From Vitreoscilla massiliensis (GTDB lineage Bacteria; Pseudomonadota; Gammaproteobacteria; Burkholderiales; Neisseriaceae), in the NCBI RefSeq assembly GCF_001457815.1, contig NZ_LN898216.1:260541-324540 (forward strand): DNA of 64,000 nucleotides. The letters run 5' to 3'. Made by a program: the position numbers and the translations under genes. The notes under the pieces are model-generated. The model saw nothing but the letters and a program-made list of their open reading frames with translations, had not been told where the DNA came from and did no database searches. How positions within the stretch are numbered: the first letter of the stretch is position 1; each line of letters starts with the position of its first letter. Shown piece by piece: positions 26,337-36,019 of the stretch.

Positions 26337-28112
26337 ATGGCCAAGTTCCAGTCCAAACACATCAAAATGGCGGTGGGCGGTGTCTTAATTGCCACAGTGG
26401 CCATCGGCGGTTGGCGTTTTGCCCAAAATCGCATGGGCAGTTTGAGCCAAGTAGACGCCATCAGCATCGATATGGCCAAGCCTGATGTGGTGATACAGTC
26501 AGACCAATTCAACCAATTGCCAGCCAAACTGCTGACCATTCCTGTCGTTAAAGACGTACTCACCCAAGAGGTGGTGTTTTACTACCAAGAAGCACCGAGC
26601 AAACTGTCTTTACAGGGCGCATTACAACGCCTTGCCTTTGATCACCAACTGCGTTTTGAAGACAGACTCATAGACAAGATGCTGGCGCGCTCTGGCGATT
26701 TGTATGTGTGGAAAGGCCATACCAACAAACCCGATCATTGGCTGTTTGTCGGCAACAGCAATGCCATGAGCAGGTTTTCCGAAGTCTTGGCCAAAGTGGC
26801 TATGGACGACAGCCAATTGATCCAAGTGGGCACGCTTAAAGTCGATGGCGACAAAACCCCGTTGTACGCGCTGCATTACCAAGGCAAGACTGGTTTGTTT
26901 GCCGCCACAGCCGAACGCATCGCCTTTTTGTCTGATGCCGGCATGTTGATGGACGTCAAAGCCAGCCCGACCAAAGAGCTGCAATTGGAAGCCAAAATTG
27001 TGACCGATAAAAACGACAAAGAAACCGTCATCCCCTTGCCCATGCCCAAAGCCGCGCCCGTCAATGGCAAACTCATCTCTGAACGGGTGGCGATGTTGGA
27101 AAAACTGCTGAGCAAGCGGCCTGAAAGCCAACAAACCATCAATCAAGGCTTGGGCTTAAGCAAAAACGCGCAACACCCACATTCGGTGTATTTCTCAGCC
27201 GCCATGCTCACCTTGTCTTACCAAGATTTCATGGGCGGTTTTCAAGGCAGCCGTTTTGAATTTGATGGTCAGCAATGGCAACAAGCGCTGGCGATCAAGC
27301 GCAGCCTCTTGCCCGGCCAAGATTGGAATAGCAACGACTTGTTTTCCCACATGCCGCACAACGCCGCCTTCTGTGCCAACACCCCGACACAATGGGACAG
27401 CGTCAACCAACAAGCCAAAAAACTGCCCACCACCACCGATGCCGTTGGTTTGAACCAATTTAACAGCCCTGTGCTTGCTTGCTGGTATGCCGGCAGTCCT
27501 GCTGCCGCACCGTTGTTCCTCACCAAGCTGCCCAAAACTGAGCAACGTGCAGCGCAATTGGCGGCTTTGCAGCAAGTGTTCAGCGATGTCATCGGTGCCA
27601 AGGAATACACCCACAAACAGCGTTTTGCAGTCAGCCGCACCGAAACCCAAGGCGCAGTGGTGAGCGAACGCATCGTCAGCGCCCGTTATGGCAGCCACGA
27701 CATGGACGACTTGCCCGCCCAAACTGCCAAAGAATTGTCGGCCGAGAGCTACTTCCCCGTGCGCTATGCCGTCAGCGGCGATTATGTGTGGTTTTCACCC
27801 AATGGCGATTTGGTTGAGCAAGCATTAGCCGTGAACTCGCAACAAGCCCCTGCTCTGTCCGAACAAATGAATTTACAAGGCAAACCGCTGCTGTGGCTCA
27901 ATGGCCCAGAATTGGCGAAATGGCTGCAACAGCAAACCAGCGCCGTGATTGCCGACGACAGCGACATGCGCATCGTGTTGTCACAACGTTTAACGCCTAA
28001 ATTGCGCCTCATCAGCAGCAGTGGCTCATGGCAAGCGCAAGCCGATGTAAGCGGCCTGAACCATGGCAACACCACCGCATGGATACCCGTGACATGGCAA
28101 CACCAGCCTTAA
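26337..28112 (+). CDS. yfaA: DUF2138 protein, YfaA-like, first gene of the alpha-2-macroglobulin cluster
   Basis: A 591-residue protein with one N-terminal membrane helix (MAVGGVLIATVAIGGWRFA) and a large, presumably periplasmic domain. ARSGDLYVWKGHTNKPDHWL, NDLFSHMPHNAAFCANTPTQ and PVRYAVSGDYVWFSPNGDLV resemble DUF2138 (E. coli YfaA). The symbol is given by synteny: the next four genes match DUF1175, bacterial alpha-2-macroglobulin, DUF2300 and DUF2135 in the E. coli order. Molecular role unknown. Its last 19 bases overlap yfaT. Confidence 0.75.
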   Translation: MAKFQSKHIKMAVGGVLIATVAIGGWRFAQNRMGSLSQVDAISIDMAKPDVVIQSDQFNQLPAKLLTIPVVKDVLTQEVVFYYQEAPSKLSLQGALQRLAFDHQLRFEDRLIDKMLARSGDLYVWKGHTNKPDHWLFVGNSNAMSRFSEVLAKVAMDDSQLIQVGTLKVDGDKTPLYALHYQGKTGLFAATAERIAFLSDAGMLMDVKASPTKELQLEAKIVTDKNDKETVIPLPMPKAAPVNGKLISERVAMLEKLLSKRPESQQTINQGLGLSKNAQHPHSVYFSAAMLTLSYQDFMGGFQGSRFEFDGQQWQQALAIKRSLLPGQDWNSNDLFSHMPHNAAFCANTPTQWDSVNQQAKKLPTTTDAVGLNQFNSPVLACWYAGSPAAAPLFLTKLPKTEQRAAQLAALQQVFSDVIGAKEYTHKQRFAVSRTETQGAVVSERIVSARYGSHDMDDLPAQTAKELSAESYFPVRYAVSGDYVWFSPNGDLVEQALAVNSQQAPALSEQMNLQGKPLLWLNGPELAKWLQQQTSAVIADDSDMRIVLSQRLTPKLRLISSSGSWQAQADVSGLNHGNTTAWIPVTWQHQP

Positions 28113-28768
28113 GCCGCCGCGCTTGTTTGGGCCTGTTGGCGGCGCTGAGCATCAGTTCACCCGTACACGCTTTAAGCGGCTTGGGCGCAAGCCCCAACAG
28201 CGCGCGTTTGGATGCCGAGCAAAGCCGCCGTTTTCGCTTGTGGTTTGCCGCCATTGTGCGCCAACAAGTGGCGCAAGGCCCATCGGCACGCTGGCAACAC
28301 CGCGACTGTGCCGGCTTGGTGCGCTTTGCCGTGTTTGAAACCTTGCGCAGCCACGATGCCGCGTGGCGCCGTGCCAGCGGTTTTCACAGCCAAAACCTGC
28401 CGCCAGAAATGCACTTGACCGCCGCTGAGCAAGCCTTGCGCAACCAATGGCAAGTCAGCGACGGTGGCAGCAGTGCTTATGTCAGCGCCATTGATTTAAT
28501 TGGTCGCAACAGCGTGGCCTTGGGTAAGGCCAGGCAAGCAGCGCAAAGCGGTGATTTGCTGTTTTTTGACCAAGGCGACCACCAACATGTGATGGTGTGG
28601 TTGGGCGATTGGGTGATTTACCATACGGGTACGGTTACCCGCAACGACAATGGCTTGCGCGCCGTGCGCCCGCAAGCGCTTTTAGAGTGGAAGGATACGC
28701 GGTGGCGCATCAACCCAAGCAACCCCAATTTTCGCGGCTTTTACCGTTTGGCTTTGTTGTCGCGTTGA
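28094..28768 (+). CDS. yfaT: DUF1175 protein, NlpC/P60-like hydrolase (YfaT-like)
   Basis: A 224-residue protein with a signal peptide (RRACLGLLAALSISSPVHA). A cysteine-hydrolase core resembling NlpC/P60 is visible: HRDC72AGLVRFAVFE carries the likely nucleophile, and GDLLFFDQGDHQH165VMVW the histidine. It may cut peptide or cell-wall bonds in the periplasm. The ATG at 28094 is chosen for the signal peptide; 28079 is an alternative. It overlaps both neighbours (19 and 67 bp), so translation is coupled. Confidence 0.78.
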   Translation: MATPALSRRACLGLLAALSISSPVHALSGLGASPNSARLDAEQSRRFRLWFAAIVRQQVAQGPSARWQHRDCAGLVRFAVFETLRSHDAAWRRASGFHSQNLPPEMHLTAAEQALRNQWQVSDGGSSAYVSAIDLIGRNSVALGKARQAAQSGDLLFFDQGDHQHVMVWLGDWVIYHTGTVTRNDNGLRAVRPQALLEWKDTRWRINPSNPNFRGFYRLALLSR

Positions 28769-31700
28769 GTGTGCATGGTGTGAGCCATGCCCAGCCAACC
28801 GAGGCACAAAAGAAACTCTTCAACCGTTTGCCGCAAACCGCCGACATCAGCGAACGCAGTGCGGTAACGGAGCCGTTTTACGTGCTCACCGACCGCAGCT
28901 ATGGCAGCAATGAGCCAACGTTGGTGCGGGTGGAAGTACCGAAAAGCTATGCGCAAGGCGACACGCCGTTGGAAGTGGACATGCGCGTCTACCGAATCGA
29001 CAATCCGCTCGACTTTTTGGCCAAGCAGCCGGATTTGCACCGCATACAGCTACAAGGTCTGCCCAAAAGCGCGCCCTTGATGCCGATATTGGAATATGTG
29101 TGGGATGCCAATCTCAAGCGCAGCCGCATGTCATGGCAACGCATTTTCTCGGCCGAAACCCGACAAGCAGTGGTGAAAGAGCAGCCACAGCTGCGCATTC
29201 CGGCCAAGACTTTGCTCAGCGCCACACCAATGCAGCAAAGCATCCGCTTTGACGCCTTGAAAGACTATCCGCTGCAAGCGCAGTTTCGCTATCCTTTGTG
29301 GCAGGCCAAACCGATACAAGCACCGGCCGATGTGAAACTCGATGGCAGCTCTTCGCATTTTATTTCGCCGCGCTTGGGCAATGCCGAAGTGAATATTGGC
29401 ACCTTACCGGCCGGCCTGTACGTGGTTGAGGCGATGGTGGAAGAACAACGCGCCACCACGCTGGTGTTTGTGTCTGACACTGTGGCGGTGACCAAATCGG
29501 GGCAAGAGCAGATGTTGGTGTGGACAGTGAATCGCAGCACGGGTCGCCCTGTCAGCAACACGCAACTGCGCTTGTCTGATGGCGTCGGCGTGCTTGGAAG
29601 CGGCAACAGCAACATCAATGGCATTGCCGAATTCAAACAAAACCTGCCTGAGAAAAACTATGTTTATGGTATGGATGGCCAAGGCGGTGTGTTCATCTCT
29701 GAGCAGTTTTATGAAGACAGCGCAGCGGTATTGCCAGAAGTGCTCACCGTTACCGACAAGCCTTTGTACCAAGCCGGTGAGACGGTGCGCTTTAAAGCCA
29801 TCGTTAAAAATGCCAACGCGGGCAGCGGCGCGTGGTCTTACCAAGTCAAAGACCCGAATGGCGATGTGATGGCGCAAGGCAGTTTACAGGCCGCATTGGA
29901 TGGGCAATTCAAGCTGCCAGCTCTCGCTATGGCCGGCGGTTATGAATTGGCCTTGAACCAAGGCGACGATGTGTACAGCGCCGAATTTCGGGTGGCGCAA
30001 TACATCAAGCCACATTTCGACATGTTGCTCTCAGGCACCGATGCGCTCAAAACCAACCAGCCCATCGAAGCCAAACTGAGCCTGCGCTATCCCAATGGCG
30101 AACCGGTGAAAAACGCGCAAGTGCAAGTCGATGTAAAGGCGCAAAAACTGTCTATGGTCGACGGCCAACTCGATTACGCCGGCCTGTTCCCAATTCAATT
30201 GTCACAAAAAGAATTCAGCACCGACAGCAGCGGCGATGTCACCCTAAAACTGCCTGCTGCCACTGAGCCTAGTCGCTATGTGCTCACCATCCTTGCCAGC
30301 GACCAAGCCGCTTACCGCGTGCGCATGACACGCGAAGTCTTGGTGGAACGCGGTCCCAATCTTTACCATGTGCGTGCGGCCAAACAATTTGGCGCAGTCG
30401 GTGAAAACGTGCGCTTTGCCTACAGCTTGGCCAATGGCAATGGCGGCCAACAGCCAGTACGTTACCGTGTGGTGCGTTTGGAAGACCAAAGCGATTTCGG
30501 TGGCAAACTCGGCACGGGCACAATGTTTGACGTCAGCTTCAAACAAAGCGGCTCTTACAGCGTGGAATTGTTGGACAAACATGACAACCTCATCGGTGCC
30601 ACCAATTATTGGGTGCAGGGCAAGGATTTACAGGCCGCTCCTTTGAGCGTGGAAATCGTGCCCGACAAAACCCAATACAACATCGGCGATGCTGCGCAAG
30701 TCTTGCTCACCTTCCCTGTACCGGTACAAGACGCTTTGCTCACCTTAGAGCGCGAAAACGTTGCCCAACACGGCTTGCTGTCGCAAGCTGGCGGTTGGGC
30801 ACAGGTGAAAAAACTGTCGGACCAGCAATACCAATTGTCCATCCCCGTCACCGCCGACATGGCGCCGAACATGGCGCTGTCGGTGTTATACCAACACAAC
30901 AACCAATATGCGTTTGAAAACGCTGGCTTGGTGGTGGCCAAACCACAATTGGGCATCAACATACAGGCCGACCAAACCACTTACAAACCCAAGCAGCAAG
31001 TCAGCCTCGACATCTCGACCTTATTTGATGGCGAGGGCGGCGTGCCGGCGGATTTGACCGTGAGCGTGGTCGATGAAATGGTGTATGTGTTGCAACCGGA
31101 AATCGCGCCGAGCATGGGCGAATTCTTCAACCACTTGCGCCGCAACCAAGTCACCACCGAATCCAGCCTCAACTTCATCACTTACGACCAATCGGTCAGC
31201 GCCAAAGGCGCACCGGAAGACAGCAGTATGGCGCCGCGCGAACGTGCCGTGAAGGTATTGGAGCGGCCGCGCCGCGACGACCAAGACACAGCATTGTGGC
31301 AACCGAGCATCAAAACCGATGCCAGTGGCCACAGCAAGCTGACCTTTACCCTGCCCGATGCCTTAACACGCTGGCGCATCACCGTGCGCGCGCAAGACAG
31401 TCAAGGCCGTGTGGGGCAAAAAGTCGCTCACATCACCTCCAGCCAACCGTATTATTTGAAATGGAGCTCGCCCAATGTGTGGCGCAGCGGCGACCAAATG
31501 AGCGCCGATGTGTTGGTGTTCAATCAAACCGCACAGAACAGCACCATGCAATGGCAAGCCTTAATCGACCAGCAAGTGGTCAAACAAGGCGAGTTGGAAG
31601 TGAAAGCCGGCGCCAATTATTTGCGCCTGCCAACCGCAGGCTTGAACGGCGTGGTAACACTGCAATTGCTACACAACGGCCAAGTGGTCGACAGCCTCAA

Positions 31701-33474
31701 CCAACGCGTCAGCAGCGTCGCCGCCACTTGGGACATCCCGCAACAGCAAACCGTCAGCCTGCAAGAAGCACAAGCCGGCCTGAAACTGCCTGCCGATGCG
31801 CGCAACATCCGCGCCAGCGTGCTTGGCGATGGCGATTTGGCTTTTAACCGTGTGCTCGATGGTTTGGTTGATTACCCATATGGCTGTGTCGAGCAAACCG
31901 CCAGCCGTTTGATTCCGTTGAATCTGGCCGTCAAACGCCTGCCGACCACCACGCCACAGTGGATACAAAACAGCTTGCGCGAACGCTTGACCAACCAGCG
32001 CTTGCGTCTTATCAATATGGCCGGCGAAGGCGCGCAATTCTCATGGTGGGGCAACCAAGCCGACGGCGATTTGCTGATGAGCAGCTATGCTTATTACGCC
32101 GACTTCCTCAGTGGCCAAACCTTGGGCTACAGCCGCAATCCTGACGATGCCAATGTGTTGCTCGAGGTGTACAAAAAACAGGCCGACAACACACCCGTGA
32201 CTGAGGTGATGTTGAGCCTGTGGCTGATGCGCGAAATGGGCTTGCCAGTGAACAACTTGGCCAGCGGTGCCAAACGCCGTTTGCTGCACGAATGGCAGCT
32301 TGCCAGCGAGGCCGAACACGCCAGCGCCGTGTTTGCCAATAACAAACAAAGCTTGGCCTTGGCCGTACTCATCAGCCAAATGCTCGAGAATAAAGCCGCA
32401 CCAGCAGTGAATAAGCGGCCTGTAAACACCACCGTAGCACCAGCAAGCCCAATCAGCACGGTCAACACCGCTTCTGCGCCTGTTAACACCGACACAGCAG
32501 CAAGCGCCAGCGCGCCAATTAGCAAAGCCGATGCCACCACAGTTGCCGCTTCCGCCGTGGCAACACCTGCCGTGAGCAGCGCCCCCATCGTCAGCACCGG
32601 CTTAGACAAGGTCACGGCCGAAGCACTGGCTTTGGCACAGAACTCGCCGTCCATCGTGTTACAGGCCGCCTTAATCAAATTGGGGCACGGCCAAGCAGAC
32701 CTAGCGGCGCTGTTATCCAAAGCCAGTTTGGAAACGCCGACCATAGACCGCGCCTTGGCCTTGCTGTGGTTGCAACAAGCGGTCAGCAGCCAAAGCGCCA
32801 GCTTTGCCGATTTGAAAACCAATAGCAGTGCATGGGCGGCCATAGCCCCAACCGGCAGTGGCCAATGGCAATGGGCTTGGCGCGGCGCTGGTGTGCCCAC
32901 TGGTTTTGCCCTGACCCAAGCACCGAGCAATGCATGGCTGGTGTTGCGCTACGATTCCAGCGCCGCTCCGGCGCAAACCTTGCCGGTCACCGTCAGCCGC
33001 CAATTGTACAAATTGGAAACCACCAAGCTGGCCAAAGACAAGGCCGATGCTCCCGACAACCAATTCTTGGGCTTTAAAGCAGTGAAACTGGGCGCGGCCG
33101 AAGCGGTGTACAGCAACCAATTGTATGTGGATGAGGTCACCTTGCTGCCGCAAAACAACAGCGTGCCAGTGGCCTATGCCTTGGCCGAAGTGGCTTTGCC
33201 ACCAGGTGCCAGCGTTGAAGGCTCGACTTGGGGCATGTTGATTGCTGGTTTGGGTGCGGCCGATTTGAAACCGTTTGCCAACCCCACTTATGAAGACGGC
33301 GTGTTGTCTTACCGCATGCCGGTGCAAAAATTAACGGGCAAAACCGTCTTGCGCCAATTGGTGCGCTTTGGGCAAAAAGGCCGCTTTGATTTACCAGCGC
33401 CACGCTTGTTCAATATGTACGACCCCAGCCGCGTCAGCTTGGCCCAGCAAAATACGGTGTTAGAGGTACATTGA
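28702..33474 (+). CDS. yfaS: Bacterial alpha-2-macroglobulin family protein (YfaS/MagD-like)
   Basis: A 1590-residue exported protein. A GTG at 28702 is proposed as start: AAGGAT lies 5 bases upstream and a signal peptide (LLPFGFVVALSVHGVSHA) follows. MG-type beta domains fill the N-terminal half (LTVTDKPLYQAGETVRFKA). The alpha-2-macroglobulin domain shows LPDALTRWRITVRA, and the thioester-type motif is C1062-V-E-Q in YPYGCVEQTASRLIP. An Ala/Thr/Ser-rich insert of about 70 residues (32395-32610) interrupts the helical domain. Such proteins trap proteases in the periplasm. It overlaps yfaT by 67 bp and yfaQ by one base. Confidence 0.9.
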   Translation: MAHQPKQPQFSRLLPFGFVVALSVHGVSHAQPTEAQKKLFNRLPQTADISERSAVTEPFYVLTDRSYGSNEPTLVRVEVPKSYAQGDTPLEVDMRVYRIDNPLDFLAKQPDLHRIQLQGLPKSAPLMPILEYVWDANLKRSRMSWQRIFSAETRQAVVKEQPQLRIPAKTLLSATPMQQSIRFDALKDYPLQAQFRYPLWQAKPIQAPADVKLDGSSSHFISPRLGNAEVNIGTLPAGLYVVEAMVEEQRATTLVFVSDTVAVTKSGQEQMLVWTVNRSTGRPVSNTQLRLSDGVGVLGSGNSNINGIAEFKQNLPEKNYVYGMDGQGGVFISEQFYEDSAAVLPEVLTVTDKPLYQAGETVRFKAIVKNANAGSGAWSYQVKDPNGDVMAQGSLQAALDGQFKLPALAMAGGYELALNQGDDVYSAEFRVAQYIKPHFDMLLSGTDALKTNQPIEAKLSLRYPNGEPVKNAQVQVDVKAQKLSMVDGQLDYAGLFPIQLSQKEFSTDSSGDVTLKLPAATEPSRYVLTILASDQAAYRVRMTREVLVERGPNLYHVRAAKQFGAVGENVRFAYSLANGNGGQQPVRYRVVRLEDQSDFGGKLGTGTMFDVSFKQSGSYSVELLDKHDNLIGATNYWVQGKDLQAAPLSVEIVPDKTQYNIGDAAQVLLTFPVPVQDALLTLERENVAQHGLLSQAGGWAQVKKLSDQQYQLSIPVTADMAPNMALSVLYQHNNQYAFENAGLVVAKPQLGINIQADQTTYKPKQQVSLDISTLFDGEGGVPADLTVSVVDEMVYVLQPEIAPSMGEFFNHLRRNQVTTESSLNFITYDQSVSAKGAPEDSSMAPRERAVKVLERPRRDDQDTALWQPSIKTDASGHSKLTFTLPDALTRWRITVRAQDSQGRVGQKVAHITSSQPYYLKWSSPNVWRSGDQMSADVLVFNQTAQNSTMQWQALIDQQVVKQGELEVKAGANYLRLPTAGLNGVVTLQLLHNGQVVDSLNQRVSSVAATWDIPQQQTVSLQEAQAGLKLPADARNIRASVLGDGDLAFNRVLDGLVDYPYGCVEQTASRLIPLNLAVKRLPTTTPQWIQNSLRERLTNQRLRLINMAGEGAQFSWWGNQADGDLLMSSYAYYADFLSGQTLGYSRNPDDANVLLEVYKKQADNTPVTEVMLSLWLMREMGLPVNNLASGAKRRLLHEWQLASEAEHASAVFANNKQSLALAVLISQMLENKAAPAVNKRPVNTTVAPASPISTVNTASAPVNTDTAASASAPISKADATTVAASAVATPAVSSAPIVSTGLDKVTAEALALAQNSPSIVLQAALIKLGHGQADLAALLSKASLETPTIDRALALLWLQQAVSSQSASFADLKTNSSAWAAIAPTGSGQWQWAWRGAGVPTGFALTQAPSNAWLVLRYDSSAAPAQTLPVTVSRQLYKLETTKLAKDKADAPDNQFLGFKAVKLGAAEAVYSNQLYVDEVTLLPQNNSVPVAYALAEVALPPGASVEGSTWGMLIAGLGAADLKPFANPTYEDGVLSYRMPVQKLTGKTVLRQLVRFGQKGRFDLPAPRLFNMYDPSRVSLAQQNTVLEVH

Positions 33475-35225
33475 TGCGGCCTGTAACACCGATTGGATTG
33501 GCGCTGTTGGCACTAATCACCCTGATGGCTGCGTTGCCAGTGCATGCCGCCACCGTCTGGCCACAAGGCGAACAGGCTTTGTATGCCGAGGCCAACGGTG
33601 AGCGCATGCAAGCGTGGCAAGTCAACACGCGCACGGCGCGGTTGCAAACGCAAAACCTCAACGACTTGGCCACGCCGCTGGGCAGCACTTGGAAGCTGTT
33701 TGTGTATGCGTATGCCGTCGATAAGGCCTTGCCGGACACACCGTATCAGTGCACGGGTGGCAACAGCGAAGAAAAGTATTGTTGTGACAAAGGCGGCAGC
33801 ATCGGTCGCGACCAAGCCTTATTGCAATCATGCGGCCTGTATTTTCAGCCGCAGCGCTTGGGCATCCGCGCGCAAGACTGGCGCTATTATTGGTATTTGC
33901 AACGCGCGCCCTTGTGGCTCACCGAACTGGGCAATTTAAAAGAAGACACGGTGTTGCCGGTGCGCGATGTGTTGTGGGGGCTGCAACAAGTGCCGAGCGC
34001 GCCCAAGTTACAGGCCGAACAAGTGTTGCTGAATGTGTGGCTGCGCACTGACAACCGCAACAGTTTGAATCCCATCGGCAGCCATTGGCGCGGCAAAACC
34101 CTGACCATGCCGCACCCGCTGGATAAGGCGCAGCGCATCGGAGGCATGGCTGGCTGGACTGGCGACGGCGCGGCATTTTGGTTGCTGGCACGCGGCAACA
34201 GCCACGAGGTGTTGGCGCGCAGCGGTGCATGGTTGCCCAAATTGAGTGCGTTAAAATCGAACCAGACAGAATTAAGCCCGGAAACAACGCCAAGCCAACC
34301 TGTACAGCCTTTACAGGCCGCTTGTGTGGAGGTGGATTATTTGGCGTTTATGACCAACCCCATCGTCAGCGTCAAACGTGCGGGCACACAGCAAAACATC
34401 TATGGCGGCGTGTTGCCACGCGGCGATTATGTGGTGGCCTTGCACAACGGTCGGCAGGTCAAGCTGCACAGCGTCGGCGACATCAGCGTGTTTGCGCAAG
34501 ACGCGCATTACCGCCTGCGCGCGCGCATGGACATGAACGAGTATGTGGCGCGGGTATTGGAGCGCGAAGCGGCGGCCGTGCCCGAACAAGCGGCCAAGGC
34601 CTTGAGCGTGGCGATACGCACTTATGCTTTGAACGAAGCCAGCGGCAGCGGCGCTTGTTTGCTGATGCGCGACAGCACCCAGCAACAGCGCGTGCTCACC
34701 CAGCCGGCTTCAGCATCGGCCAAGCGCATCGCCATCAGCACCGATTTATTGGTGTTAAACGGCGCGCACGGGCGTTTTCAGGCCGACTCCAGCAGCAGCG
34801 GTGTGTTGGGTTGGCAACAGGCGGTGGCGTGGGCGCAGCAAGGTTTGGGCTTTAAAGATATTTTGGCACGCGCCTATCCACAAGCCAACCTTGGCGTACA
34901 AGGCAAAGACATGGGGGAGCGCTGTCGCCCGATGCTGCAAGCGCAAAAATGGTTGCAAACGCAAATGCCACGTTGGCACAAGACGTTGCAACGCGAGGCC
35001 GGTTACAAGCCGCTTGCCCAAGCGGCGAGCGTGTGCCAATTGTCGCGCGGCACACCGTATGCCGATGTGGCTGCCAATCGGGTTTACATCCGCCGCCTGC
35101 ACAGCGAGGCAGAACAATTGACGCTCACGCACGAGTATTTGCATTTGCTGTTGCAACACCACCCCAATGGCCGCAATGAACGCTATATCGAAGCGCTGGC
35201 GCAGCGCTTATTGAAAGGACTATGA
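33474..35225 (+). CDS. yfaQ: DUF2300 protein with SxxK and SpoIID-like regions (YfaQ-like)
   Basis: A 583-residue exported protein (signal IGLALLALITLMAALPVHA). PLGS71TWK74LFVYAYAVD looks like the SxxK motif of serine beta-lactamase/transpeptidase folds. A second region, MNEYVARVLEREAAAVPEQA followed by AIRTYALNEA, matches SpoIID/LytB-type domains, and HEYLHLLLQHH near the C-terminus could bind metal. The ATG overlaps the yfaS TGA, and an uptake sequence spells the first codons (MRPV). Suggests a peptidoglycan-facing role; activity is untested. Confidence 0.78.
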   Translation: MRPVTPIGLALLALITLMAALPVHAATVWPQGEQALYAEANGERMQAWQVNTRTARLQTQNLNDLATPLGSTWKLFVYAYAVDKALPDTPYQCTGGNSEEKYCCDKGGSIGRDQALLQSCGLYFQPQRLGIRAQDWRYYWYLQRAPLWLTELGNLKEDTVLPVRDVLWGLQQVPSAPKLQAEQVLLNVWLRTDNRNSLNPIGSHWRGKTLTMPHPLDKAQRIGGMAGWTGDGAAFWLLARGNSHEVLARSGAWLPKLSALKSNQTELSPETTPSQPVQPLQAACVEVDYLAFMTNPIVSVKRAGTQQNIYGGVLPRGDYVVALHNGRQVKLHSVGDISVFAQDAHYRLRARMDMNEYVARVLEREAAAVPEQAAKALSVAIRTYALNEASGSGACLLMRDSTQQQRVLTQPASASAKRIAISTDLLVLNGAHGRFQADSSSSGVLGWQQAVAWAQQGLGFKDILARAYPQANLGVQGKDMGERCRPMLQAQKWLQTQMPRWHKTLQREAGYKPLAQAASVCQLSRGTPYADVAANRVYIRRLHSEAEQLTLTHEYLHLLLQHHPNGRNERYIEALAQRLLKGL

Positions 35226-35226
35226 C

Positions 35227-35991
35227 ATGCAACGCTTGATTTTGGCCGCTGGCAGCTTACTGCTCATCGGCTCTGTTGCTGCCGAAAGCGGCATCCAGTT
35301 TTCCACTCCCAAAGGCGGTTGGCGCCATGCCCAAAGCCAAAGCCAATACACGCAATCGGTGCAATACCCCGCTTCGCGCGTCAACAGCGACAATTTCACC
35401 AAGCAAACGCAATTGATTGCTGGGCGGATTACAAACCACCGTAAAGACGACGCCACACCGGCACGTTTAATCGTCAACGGCATTGCCATGCCGCAAGCGA
35501 TAAACGACGATGGCAGCTTCAGCCGCCCGTATGCGTTTGGCCGCGGCAGCAACAGCGTCGAATTGCGCAGCGCCACTGGCGACAAGAAACGGGTGCAGTT
35601 TTACGAAACCAACAAGGCCATGACCAGCCCAAAATTGCGCGTGGTTTTGTCTTGGGACAGCAATAACACAGATTTGGACTTGCATGTGGTGACACCCGAT
35701 GGTGGACACAGCTATTATGGCAATCGGGTATTGAAGAACGGTGGTGCTCTTGATGTGGACGTGACCACCGGTTATGGCCCAGAAATATTTTCCGCGCCTT
35801 CGCCGCAAAACGGGACGTATTTGGTGTATTTGAACTATTATGGTGGCGACAGCGACCAAGTCATCACCACTGCCACCATCACCATCATCAGCAACGAAGG
35901 CCGTGCCAATGAAAAAAAACAAAGCTTCCGCGTGCCCATGCGTGCCGCTGGTGAGCTGACCTTGGTGAAATCTTTCCATTATCGCGGTTAA
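35227..35991 (+). CDS. yfaP: DUF2135 protein (YfaP-like), last gene of the cluster
   Basis: A 254-residue exported protein (MQRLILAAGSLLLIGSVAAE). An N-terminal beta domain is followed by the DUF2135 core: LSWDSNNTDLDLHVVTPDGG, where the acidic D-x-D-x-D run may bind calcium, and YFNYYG-type strands (TYLVYLNYYGGDSD). It starts 1 bp after yfaQ. Role unknown; constant partner of this type of alpha-2-macroglobulin. Confidence 0.82.
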   Translation: MQRLILAAGSLLLIGSVAAESGIQFSTPKGGWRHAQSQSQYTQSVQYPASRVNSDNFTKQTQLIAGRITNHRKDDATPARLIVNGIAMPQAINDDGSFSRPYAFGRGSNSVELRSATGDKKRVQFYETNKAMTSPKLRVVLSWDSNNTDLDLHVVTPDGGHSYYGNRVLKNGGALDVDVTTGYGPEIFSAPSPQNGTYLVYLNYYGGDSDQVITTATITIISNEGRANEKKQSFRVPMRAAGELTLVKSFHYRG

Positions 35992-36019
35992 ACGCGCTTA
36001 ACCTATCAGGGAAACGACG

